A DNA stretch of 8,332 nt from UBA3839 sp902776985 (GTDB lineage Bacteria > Bacteroidota > Bacteroidia > Bacteroidales > Bacteroidaceae): NCBI GenBank assembly GCA_902776985.1, contig CACYSD010000039.1, positions 1 through 8,332 on the forward strand, read 5' to 3'. The position numbers and the translations under genes were made by a program. The notes below the pieces were generated by a model. It was not told where the DNA came from, ran no database searches, and saw only the letters and a program-made list of their open reading frames with translations. Position 1 is the first letter of the stretch; each line of letters starts with the position of its first letter. Of this stretch, positions 1 to 6,117 are shown piece after piece.

Positions 1-1
1 C

Positions 2-49
2 GAAAAAGATGGCAAAAAGACACCACAGAAAACTAAAAGCGGCCGATAA
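2..49 (+). CDS. Possible 3' end of an upstream gene (partial)
   Basis: Frame 2 is open from the window edge and ends at the TAA at 47-49. It encodes a short lysine-rich tail, EKDGKKTPQKTKSGR. Polar basic tails of this kind are common C-termini, and the stop sits about 70 bases before the CapA start, a plausible intergenic distance. Fifteen codons are too few to assign a family. Another frame also stops early (34-36), so this is only the better of two options. If real, the capA gene could lie downstream of it in one transcription unit, since I see no terminator or consensus promoter between 50 and 122. Confidence 0.3.
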   Translation, partial: EKDGKKTPQKTKSGR

Positions 50-122
50 AACTCAAATACATTGGGTAGGGAAACTAAAAACAGAATTTTTAGAACCTAT
101 CTTATATCACACCATAACTAAG

Positions 123-1166
123 ATGAAAAGAAAACTGATAATAGCACTTGCAGCTGTTCTGTTCACAGTGCTCAAGACAAACGCTTCCGGAGTTGCCTCC
201 GACACTCTCACCATAGCCATGTGCGGCGACATCATGATGGGAACAACCTACCCTTCCAGTCAATTACCTGCAAACGACGGCAGGAATCTCTTCGACGACA
301 CAAAGGCTATTACCCGCCGCGCCAATCTGGCAGTTGGAAACCTTGAAGGCACTCTTTGTGACGGCGGCAAAAGCACCAAGGGTTCAGGTCCACACAGCTA
401 TTCTTTCCGCACCCCAACCACCTACGGTGTCAATCTCAAAGATGCAGGCTACGACTTCATGAGTCAGGCAAACAATCATGCCAATGACTTCGGAACAGAA
501 GGCATTGAGTCCACCGAATCCGTCTTGAAGGCACAAGGCATAAAGTACTCCGGTATCAGCGGACGTACCGAATACGCCATTGTGGAGCGCGGAGGTGTGA
601 AGTATGGTCTCTGCGCATTCGGGCACAACCGCTACACACTCAAGCATACCGACACCGCCACAGTCCGTCGCATAGTAAGCGCACTTCGCGGCAAATGCGA
701 CATACTCGTAGTTTCTTTCCACGGCGGAGCTGAAGGCAAGGACAAGACACACCTGCCCAAGGGAACAGAGACATTCCTTGGTGAAAACCGTGGCAACTTA
801 CGAGAACTGGCACATCTGTGCATAGACCTCGGAGCAGATGTTGTCTATGGCCACGGTCCTCACGTAACCCGTTGTGTGGAAGTCTATAAGAACCGTTTCA
901 TTGCCTATAGCCTCGGTAATTTCTGCACTCCTTACGGCATCAACGTGAGCGGCATCAGCGGTCATGCACCTGTTGTAGAAATCAAAATCAACAAGAAGGG
1001 AGAATTTCTTTCCGGCAAAATCCATTCCTTCATTCAGCAACGCGGAATCGGTCCACGTCTCGACACCACCAATTCTGTTGCCAAGCAGATGAAGGCCCTC
1101 ACCGAGACAGATATCCAGAATCGCAACTTCGTCATTGACAACGAGGGAAATATCAGTCTGAAATAG
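123..1166 (+). CDS. CapA family protein (PGA_cap metallophosphatase-like fold), secreted
   Basis: This 347-aa protein belongs to the CapA/PgsA family, named after the poly-gamma-glutamate capsule proteins of Bacillus. The fold resembles calcineurin-like metallophosphoesterases. Family motifs appear in order: GDIMMG (35-40), NLEG (73-76), NNHANDFG (117-124), SFHGGAE (198-204), GHGPHV (243-248) and YSLGNF (262-267), so the domain is complete and the predicted metal-binding His/Asp/Asn residues are kept. I start at 123 because this Met begins a classic signal peptide (MKRK, then a hydrophobic run to about residue 18, likely cleavage near NAS at 20-22). The frame stays open back to 9, but that 38-residue extension is basic, would bury the signal peptide, and looks non-coding. 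The protein should act in the periplasm or at the envelope. No capB/capC genes are nearby, so a role in polyglutamate synthesis is not supported; many Bacteroidota have such stand-alone CapA proteins of unknown substrate. No clear terminator follows it before pnp. Confidence 0.9.
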   Translation: MKRKLIIALAAVLFTVLKTNASGVASDTLTIAMCGDIMMGTTYPSSQLPANDGRNLFDDTKAITRRANLAVGNLEGTLCDGGKSTKGSGPHSYSFRTPTTYGVNLKDAGYDFMSQANNHANDFGTEGIESTESVLKAQGIKYSGISGRTEYAIVERGGVKYGLCAFGHNRYTLKHTDTATVRRIVSALRGKCDILVVSFHGGAEGKDKTHLPKGTETFLGENRGNLRELAHLCIDLGADVVYGHGPHVTRCVEVYKNRFIAYSLGNFCTPYGINVSGISGHAPVVEIKINKKGEFLSGKIHSFIQQRGIGPRLDTTNSVAKQMKALTETDIQNRNFVIDNEGNISLK

Positions 1167-1236
1167 GAAGAAACAACCGCCTGCAATTGATAATAACCGT
1201 AAAATATGCTGTAAAACACGTTTTGTGCTGCAATTA

Positions 1237-1268
1237 TTTCGGCATATCGATTATTATTCCTAACTTTG
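1237..1268 (+). promoter_or_regulatory. Bacteroidota-type promoter of pnp
   Basis: TAACTTTG at 1261-1268 matches the -7 element TAnnTTTG of the Bacteroidota primary sigma factor. TTTC at 1237-1240 lies 20 bases upstream and is one base off the TTTG -33 element. Transcription should begin near 1275, giving a leader of about 75 bases before the pnp start. The same -7 octamer recurs at two other promoters in this window. Confidence 0.75.
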
Positions 1269-1294
1269 CAGTTCGAAACACACCTGTGTGATAT

Positions 1295-1332
1295 TTAGAT
1301 GCTTAGATGTTATTTATATAAACAATTAGATG
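1295..1332 (+). repeat. Three TTAGATG heptamers in the pnp leader
   Basis: TTAGATG occurs at 1295-1301, 1303-1309 and 1326-1332. The first two are one base apart; the third follows 16 bases later, all within the predicted untranslated leader of pnp. The leader is otherwise very AT-rich and shows no strong hairpin. Function is unknown. The sequence alone does not decide between a protein-binding site in the RNA and chance in AT-rich DNA. Confidence 0.5.
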
Positions 1333-1348
1333 TATTAATTTAAGAAAG

Positions 1349-3682
1349 ATGAACGTAATTACAAAGACAGTCTCACTGCCCGACGGACGACAAATCAGCA
1401 TTGAGACAGGCAAACTTGCCAAACAAGCCGATGGAGCCGTATTGCTCACAATGGGAAAGACCATGCTCCTGGCCACTGTTTGTGCCGCAAAAGACGCAGT
1501 ACCCGGAACAGATTTTATGCCACTTCAAGTGGAATATCGCGAAAAATATGCCGCTGCAGGCCGTTTCCCAGGAGGATTCACCCGCCGCGAGGGCAAAGCC
1601 AGCGATGAAGAAATCCTGACTTGCCGCCTTGTAGACCGCGCACTCCGCCCACTTTTCCCAAGCAACTATCACGCAGAAGTGTATGTTAACGTAAACCTCT
1701 ACAGCGCTGACGGTGTTGACATGCCAGACGCACTTGCAGGTTTCGCTGCATCTGCTGCACTCGCTGCCAGCGACATCCCATTCGAAGGTCCTATCAGCGA
1801 AGTACGTGTAGCACGCATCGACGGACAGTTTGTTATCAACCCTACTTTCCAGCAGCTTGAGAATGCCGACATGGATCTTATGGTTGGTGCAACCGAAGAA
1901 AACATCATGATGGTTGAAGGTGAGATGAAGGAAGTTTCCGAGCAGGATCTTCTTGAAGCCCTCAAGGCAGCTCACGAGGCAATCAAGCCACAGTGCCGTC
2001 TGCAGAAGGAACTCATGAAGGAACTCGGTACAGACGTTAAGCGTGAATACTGCCACGAAGTAAACGACGAGGAACTTCGTGAAGATGTAAAGAAAGTTTG
2101 CTACCAGAAGGCATACGACGTAACAAAGCAGGCACTTGAGAAGCAGGCACGTGCAGAAGCATTCGAAGCTATCCGCGAAGAATACAAGGAAGCTTATGCA
2201 GCAGCACACCCAGATATGACAGAAGAGGAACTTGAAGAGAAGAACGCACTCGTTGACCGCTACTACCACGATGTAGAGCGCGATGCAATGCGTCGTTGCG
2301 TACTCGACGAAGGCATTCGTCTCGATGGTCGTAAGACAACCGACATCCGTCCAATCTGGTGCGAAGTCGGCACATTCCCAGGTCCTCACGGAAGTGCAAT
2401 CTTCACTCGTGGTGAAACACAGTCACTCTCTACTTGCACACTCGGAACCAAACTTGACGAGAAGCTCATCGACGGAGCACTCGTACGCGAATACCAGCGT
2501 TTCCTCCTCCACTACAACTTCCCTCCATTCTCTACAGGTGAGGCAAAGGCACAGCGTGGAGTTGGCCGTCGCGAAATCGGTCACGGACACCTCGCATGGC
2601 GTGGTATCAAGGGCCAGATTCCAGAAGACTTCCCTTACACAGTACGTGTAGTCAGTGATATCCTCGAGAGCAACGGTTCTTCATCAATGGCAACTACTTG
2701 TGCAGGAACACTCGCACTTATGGATGCCGGAGTACCTATCAAGAACCCTGTAGCCGGAATCGCAATGGGTCTTATCAAGAACCCAGGTGAAGACAAGTTT
2801 GCTATCCTCAGCGACATCCTCGGCGACGAAGACCACCTTGGCGATATGGACTTCAAGACCACAGGTACAAAGAACGGTCTTACAGCAACTCAGATGGATA
2901 TCAAGTGCGATGGTCTGTCATACGAAATCCTTGAGAAGGCTCTGATGCAGGCAAAGGCTGGTCGTGAGCACATCATGGGTGAGATGATGAAGACTATCAG
3001 CGAGCCACGTGCAGACTTCAAGCCACACGTACCACGCATTGAGCAGATTATCATTCCTAAGGAATTCATCGGTGCTGTCATCGGTCCTGGTGGTAAGATC
3101 ATCCAGCAGATGCAGGAAGACACCAAGACAACCATCACTATCGACGAAGTTGACGGAGTCGGCAAGGTTCAGATTTCTGCACCAGACAAGAGCGCCATCG
3201 ACGCAGCTATGGCAAAGATCAAGGCGATCGTTGCTATACCTGAAATAGGTGAAGTGTACAAAGGAAAAGTTCAGAGCATCATGCCTTACGGCTGTTTCGT
3301 AGAGTTCATGCCAGGCAAGGACGGACTTCTCCACATTAGCGAAATCGACTGGAAACGTCTTGAGACAGTAGAAGAAGCTGGCATCCACGAAGGCGACGAG
3401 ATTGAAGTTAAACTTATCGACATCGATCAGAAGACTGGTAAGTTCAAACTCAGCCACCGTGCACTCATCGACAAGCCAGCAGACTACGTAGAGCGTCCAC
3501 AGCGCGAACGCCGTCCACGTCCAGAGCGTGGTGAGCGTCCGGAACGCGGAGAACGTCGCGGTCGTGGCGAGAGAGGTGAACGTCACCATCACAGCCACAA
3601 TGAAGAAGGTGCTGCTCCAGCAGAAAACAATGGAGGCGAAGCACAGGAATTCCGCAGCGCACTCGACGATTTGCTCGGATAA
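1349..3682 (+). CDS. pnp: Polyribonucleotide nucleotidyltransferase (PNPase)
   Basis: PNPase degrades RNA 3' to 5' by phosphorolysis, releasing nucleoside diphosphates, and is a homotrimeric cytoplasmic exoribonuclease. The 777-aa product shows the full layout. The first RNase PH domain spans about 10-145 and contains the RNA-contacting GRFPGGFTRREGK loop (71-83). A helical linker (about 240-320) follows. The second, catalytic RNase PH domain (about 325-550) has SNGSSSMATT (441-450) and SDILGDEDHLGDMDFK (488-503); D489 and D495 align with the metal/catalytic aspartates D486 and D492 of E. coli. Next come a KH domain with GPGGKIIQQM (579-588) and an S1 domain (about 633-705) with GKVQSIMPYGCFVEF. 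Beyond S1 is a tail of about 70 residues, first Arg/Glu/Pro/Gly-rich with RGERPERGERRGRG-type repeats (727-745), then HHHSH, and an acidic end. E. coli PNPase is about 711 aa, so most of the extra length is linker and tail. The start at 1349 gives the expected MNVITKTV N-terminus. It has its own promoter and terminator, so it is probably monocistronic. Confidence 0.98.
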   Translation: MNVITKTVSLPDGRQISIETGKLAKQADGAVLLTMGKTMLLATVCAAKDAVPGTDFMPLQVEYREKYAAAGRFPGGFTRREGKASDEEILTCRLVDRALRPLFPSNYHAEVYVNVNLYSADGVDMPDALAGFAASAALAASDIPFEGPISEVRVARIDGQFVINPTFQQLENADMDLMVGATEENIMMVEGEMKEVSEQDLLEALKAAHEAIKPQCRLQKELMKELGTDVKREYCHEVNDEELREDVKKVCYQKAYDVTKQALEKQARAEAFEAIREEYKEAYAAAHPDMTEEELEEKNALVDRYYHDVERDAMRRCVLDEGIRLDGRKTTDIRPIWCEVGTFPGPHGSAIFTRGETQSLSTCTLGTKLDEKLIDGALVREYQRFLLHYNFPPFSTGEAKAQRGVGRREIGHGHLAWRGIKGQIPEDFPYTVRVVSDILESNGSSSMATTCAGTLALMDAGVPIKNPVAGIAMGLIKNPGEDKFAILSDILGDEDHLGDMDFKTTGTKNGLTATQMDIKCDGLSYEILEKALMQAKAGREHIMGEMMKTISEPRADFKPHVPRIEQIIIPKEFIGAVIGPGGKIIQQMQEDTKTTITIDEVDGVGKVQISAPDKSAIDAAMAKIKAIVAIPEIGEVYKGKVQSIMPYGCFVEFMPGKDGLLHISEIDWKRLETVEEAGIHEGDEIEVKLIDIDQKTGKFKLSHRALIDKPADYVERPQRERRPRPERGERPERGERRGRGERGERHHHSHNEEGAAPAENNGGEAQEFRSALDDLLG

Positions 3683-3712
3683 AAACTGAAAATCGAAAAT
3701 CGGAAATAACCT

Positions 3713-3753
3713 CAATAAAGGGCAGCCCAACCAAGGCTGCCCTTTATTGTTTT
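3713..3753 (+). terminator. Intrinsic terminator of pnp
   Basis: A perfect 15-bp stem pairs 3713-3727 with 3735-3749 around a 7-base loop (CAACCAA). It contains the GC block GGGCAGCC/GGCTGCCC and is followed by TTTT at 3750-3753. It lies 31 bases after the pnp stop. The flanking AATAAA/TTTATT also gives a T-rich side on the other strand, but no minus-strand gene needs it. Confidence 0.93.
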
Positions 3754-3793
3754 AAATCAATCCATGCAGAAGACTGAAAAAACATAGCATACT

Positions 3794-3827
3794 ATTGCCG
3801 TAAAATTCAAAAAATCAGTTAACTTTG
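3794..3827 (+). promoter_or_regulatory. Bacteroidota-type promoter of the small secreted protein gene
   Basis: TAACTTTG at 3820-3827 is a full -7 element. ATTG at 3794-3797 is a likely -33 element with 22 bases between, within the accepted spread. It lies just after the pnp terminator and about 30 bases before the ATG at 3858, so the leader would be short (about 25 bases). It probably also drives the metallopeptidase gene downstream. Confidence 0.75.
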
Positions 3828-3857
3828 CAGCATAATCACCAATGTAAACCGAAGATT

Positions 3858-4106
3858 ATGAAGAACAAACTTATCCTAACAGTGCTGTTGCTGTTTATTG
3901 CAGGAGCAGTCAATGCACAGGGTATCAATCCTGAGCTATTCAAGAAAATGAAAGAGAACCACACCGTTTATGTGAACACCAAAGCCCCAGGTGTACACAG
4001 AGTGTATGACGGGAAGTATGGAGGATACGTATGGAAAAACAGCATGGGAGGATATATCTGCCGTGACGAGAACATGAAACCGCTCGCAGACATAGACAAG
4101 GATTGA
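3858..4106 (+). CDS. Small secreted protein of unknown function (82 aa)
   Basis: I do not recognise a family. The first 20 residues are a clear Sec signal peptide: MKNK, a hydrophobic core LILTVLLLFIAGA, then VNA-QG as a good signal peptidase I site between residues 20 and 21. The mature protein would be about 62 residues, so exported to the periplasm or outside. It has a basic, helical-looking start (ELFKKMKENH) and then aromatic/glycine-rich strands, YDGKYGGYVWKN and SMGGYICRD, where the GGY motif appears twice about ten residues apart (56-58, 64-66). One cysteine (C68) remains in the mature part, so it has no internal disulfide. The frame is open upstream to a TTG at 3825, but that lies inside the promoter, so the ATG at 3858 is the start. 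It is 73 bases upstream of the metallopeptidase gene with no terminator between; cotranscription is likely, a functional link is only a guess. Confidence 0.82.
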   Translation: MKNKLILTVLLLFIAGAVNAQGINPELFKKMKENHTVYVNTKAPGVHRVYDGKYGGYVWKNSMGGYICRDENMKPLADIDKD

Positions 4107-4179
4107 ACACACTCACCTACCAGATTGACAATAGTGTTCGTGTAGCAGAATGGAAAGAAGATAAATAACAGAAATCAAT

Positions 4180-5097
4180 ATGAAACTAACTGGCAGACGC
4201 AGAAGCACCAATGTGGAAGACCGTCGCGGACGCAGCGTTAGCAAAGGCGCTGTCGGCGGGGGTATCGGTGCAATCATAATAGGTATTCTCTTTGCCCTCT
4301 TTTCAGGCAATGGCGGTGACGGTATAGATGTAGGCAGCATCCTCAATGGAAACGGCTCCGGCAGCGGCATCAACATTGGTGACATCCTTGGCGGTGGTTC
4401 AAGCAGCAGCAATAGCGATGAACCCTACGTGGGAACAGCAGAGGAAGAAGACCTCAAGGAGATAACCGAACAGATTCTCGCCAGCACCGAGGATGTGTGG
4501 ACTCGCAAGTTCAAGTCAATGGGTAAGACCTACAAGGTACCGAAACTTGTTTTCTACACAGGCTCCACACAGACGGGCTGCGGCACAGGACAGGCAGCCA
4601 TGGGACCCTTCTACTGCTCTGCAGACGAAAGTGTCTATATCGACCTTAGTTTCTTTATGGAAATGCAAGAGACACTCGGCATAAAAGAAGCAACCTTCAC
4701 CTACGCCTATGTCATTGCCCACGAAGTAGGTCACCACGTGCAGAACCTGCTTGGTGACCTCGGACGCGCCCATCAGCAGATGGCTAATTCGAGCAAGGTT
4801 GAAGCCAACCGCATAAGCGTCAAGATAGAACTCCAGGCAGACTTCCTTGCAGGAGTATGGGCACACGACGAGCAGCAGATTTTCAATTCACTTGAGACCG
4901 GCGACCTCGAAATGGCACTCGATGCAGCAGTCAAGATCGGTGACGACTACCTCCAGAAGAAATCCGGCAGTTCTCCCGACGAACGAACCTTCACCCATGG
5001 TTCATCAGCTCAGCGCCAGCGTTGGTTCAAACGCGGTTTCCAGTCAGGCGACCTAAGTCAGGGCAACACCTTCGCCTTAAGTCCCAGCCAACTGTAA
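4180..5097 (+). CDS. Neutral zinc metallopeptidase, YpfJ/Zn_peptidase family, membrane-anchored
   Basis: The 305-aa product matches the YpfJ-type putative neutral zinc metallopeptidases. After a basic, polar N-terminus (KLTGRRRSTNVEDRRGRS) comes one transmembrane segment (about 27-41, GGGIGAIIIGILFAL). A flexible Gly/Ser/Asn linker (42-80) follows, then the catalytic domain. The zinc site is HEVGHH (181-186), with H181 and H185 as ligands and E182 as the catalytic base. ELQADFLAGVWAH (217-229) supplies the likely third ligand E217. CGTGQAAMGPFYC (134-146) and the VYIDLSFF strand are other family hallmarks. The linker holds a near-repeat, DVGSILNGNGSG / NIGDILGGGSSS. Topology should place the peptidase outside the inner membrane. 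Substrates are unknown for the family as far as I know. The start at 4180 gives the MKLTGRR N-terminus usual for these proteins. The gene follows the 82-aa secreted protein; downstream is a repeat element and not a clear terminator. Confidence 0.93.
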   Translation: MKLTGRRRSTNVEDRRGRSVSKGAVGGGIGAIIIGILFALFSGNGGDGIDVGSILNGNGSGSGINIGDILGGGSSSSNSDEPYVGTAEEEDLKEITEQILASTEDVWTRKFKSMGKTYKVPKLVFYTGSTQTGCGTGQAAMGPFYCSADESVYIDLSFFMEMQETLGIKEATFTYAYVIAHEVGHHVQNLLGDLGRAHQQMANSSKVEANRISVKIELQADFLAGVWAHDEQQIFNSLETGDLEMALDAAVKIGDDYLQKKSGSSPDERTFTHGSSAQRQRWFKRGFQSGDLSQGNTFALSPSQL

Positions 5098-5108
5098 AAG
5101 ACCCAACA

Positions 5109-5170
5109 AAGCCCCCTTCGCCTGACGGCACCTCCCCCGTATAGGGGAGGAATAACCATCCGGATGGCTT
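5109..5170 (+). repeat. Interspersed hairpin repeat, copy 1 (upstream of proB)
   Basis: The element begins AAGCCCCC, contains a hairpin (CCTCCCC at 5131-5137 paired with GGGGAGG at 5144-5150, loop CGTATA) and ends with TAACCATCCGGATGG (5153-5167), whose last 12 bases are a perfect palindrome. Copy 2 at 6037-6085 has the same order of parts in the same orientation. Such C-rich/G-rich hairpin elements are scattered between genes in many Bacteroidota genomes (general knowledge, copy number here not checked). There is no T-run after the hairpin, so it is not a classic terminator, though it may stabilise the 3' end of the metallopeptidase transcript. Confidence 0.75.
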
Positions 5171-5271
5171 TATAATTTGTAACCTCTCCGGTACTATCAC
5201 AAAGTTCTCCGGAGCTTTGCCCGGAGCGTCGGCAAGCCGAACGATAACACACTTCACTCTTCACATTAAAT
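5171..5271 (+). other. proB leader with further inverted repeats, no clear promoter
   Basis: Between repeat copy 1 and proB the sequence can form more hairpins. CAAAG (5200-5204) and CTTTG (5215-5219) enclose the palindrome CTCCGGAG (5207-5214). TTGCC (5218-5222) can pair with GGCAA (5231-5235). These may belong to a longer version of the interspersed repeat. The closest promoter-like octamer is ATAATTTG at 5172-5179, two mismatches from TAnnTTTG and without a good -33 element. I therefore cannot say whether proBA has its own promoter or is read from upstream. The segment CTTCACTCTTCAC near 5252-5264 is a small direct repeat. Confidence 0.5.
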
Positions 5272-6072
5272 ATGCGCATAACAGTAAAAATCGGCAGCAA
5301 CGTCTTGACACGTGCTGACGGATCACTCGATGTAACACGACTTTCCTCCCTTGTTGACCAAATAGCGGAACTTCACAAGCAAGGCCACGAATTACTCGTT
5401 GTTTCTTCAGGTGCAGTAGCCTGCGGACGCAGCGTACTGGCACACCATTCCGATATCAAGACCAAGGACATGGTTGACGAGCGTCAGCTCTATTCAGCCG
5501 TTGGTCAGGCAAAACTCATCGACCGCTACTACGAACTCTTCCGCGAACATCGCATCGCAGTGGGTCAGGTACTGACAATGAAAGAGAATTTCCGCACCGA
5601 GGAGCACTACAACACCCAGAAGAACTGTATGGAAGTGATGCTCAACAACGGTGTAATACCTATCATCAACGAGAACGACACCGTCTGCGTCACCGAGCTT
5701 ATGTTTACCGATAACGATGAGCTGTCGGGACTCGTATCCAGCATGATGCAGTGCAACCGTCTCATTCTCCTTTCCAACATCGACGGCATCTACACAGGCA
5801 ATCCTTCCGATGCAGGCTCAGAGCTTATCCGCACCGTCAGTCCCGACACCGATCTCAGTCAGTACATTCAGACATCAAAATCATCACTCGGCAGAGGCGG
5901 CATGCAGTCCAAGTACCACACCGCCCACGAAGTGTCACAGTCAGGCATCGAAGTCATCATTGCCAACGGCAAGCGCGACAACATCCTCCTCCACCTCATG
6001 CAACCCGGCAGCGACACCCCTTGCACCAGGTTTATAAGCCCCCACCCAACCTCTCCCAAAGGAGGAGTTTAA
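5272..6072 (+). CDS. proB: Glutamate 5-kinase, short form without PUA domain
   Basis: ProB phosphorylates L-glutamate with ATP to glutamyl 5-phosphate, the first step of proline synthesis. The 266-aa product has the amino acid kinase fold throughout: VKIGSNVLT (5-13, phosphate loop), VVSSGAVACGR (43-53, substrate/nucleotide site), SAVGQAKLIDRY (75-86), GVIPIINENDTV (127-138, glutamate-binding NEND), FTDNDELSGLVS (145-156), LLSNIDGIYTGNP (166-178) and GRGGMQSKYHTA (207-218). E. coli ProB is about 367 aa because of a C-terminal PUA domain, absent here; short kinase-only forms occur in other bacteria and are probably functional. The last ten residues (PHPTSPKGGV) are encoded by an interspersed repeat, and the stop codon TAA (6070-6072) is the first triplet of that repeat's conserved 15-mer. 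The native tail therefore probably ended near TRFIS and was replaced by the insertion. It forms an operon with proA, 45 bases downstream. Confidence 0.95.
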   Translation: MRITVKIGSNVLTRADGSLDVTRLSSLVDQIAELHKQGHELLVVSSGAVACGRSVLAHHSDIKTKDMVDERQLYSAVGQAKLIDRYYELFREHRIAVGQVLTMKENFRTEEHYNTQKNCMEVMLNNGVIPIINENDTVCVTELMFTDNDELSGLVSSMMQCNRLILLSNIDGIYTGNPSDAGSELIRTVSPDTDLSQYIQTSKSSLGRGGMQSKYHTAHEVSQSGIEVIIANGKRDNILLHLMQPGSDTPCTRFISPHPTSPKGGV

Positions 6073-6085
6073 CCATCCGGATGGG
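6037..6085 (+). repeat. Interspersed hairpin repeat, copy 2 (3' end of proB)
   Basis: This begins AGCCCCCA like copy 1, has a weaker C-rich/G-rich hairpin (CTCC at 6053-6056 with GGAG at 6061-6064) and ends with the identical 15-mer TAACCATCCGGATGG (6070-6084). The palindrome CCATCCGGATGG lies at 6073-6084. The element covers the last codons and stop of proB and the start of the proB-proA gap. With copy 1 it brackets proB in direct orientation, about 0.9 kb apart. Confidence 0.75.
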
Positions 6086-6117
6086 ATAATCAAGCGAAGC
6101 AACATAAATATACAATC

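Noticed and set aside
9..122. Upstream in-frame extension of the CapA protein
   Set aside because: It would place 38 basic, low-complexity residues before a clear signal peptide. The ATG at 123 is the better start.
1202..1247. Terminator after the CapA gene
   Set aside because: Only short arms (ATATGC/GCATAT, and AAAAC/GTTTT with a two-base loop) can pair and no GC-rich stem with T-run is present.
1373..2389. Long open frame on the minus strand across the first half of pnp
   Set aside because: It is antisense to a gene with unmistakable PNPase domains, its translation is rich in Cys, Phe and Val with no family pattern, and it has no promoter. It is a by-product of codon use in pnp. The same holds for the minus-strand frames at 2918-3730 and 6634-7359.
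3825..3857. TTG start giving an 11-residue extension of the small secreted protein
   Set aside because: The TTG is part of the -7 promoter element, so it lies upstream of the likely transcription start.
5172..5179. ATAATTTG as promoter of proBA
   Set aside because: It has two mismatches in the fixed TA positions and no -33 element at the right distance; kept only as a weak possibility in the leader entry.
5251..5264. CTTCACTCTTCAC as a relative of the 28-bp tandem repeat
   Set aside because: It resembles the array only in general C/T/A composition; the octamer CTTACATC is absent.
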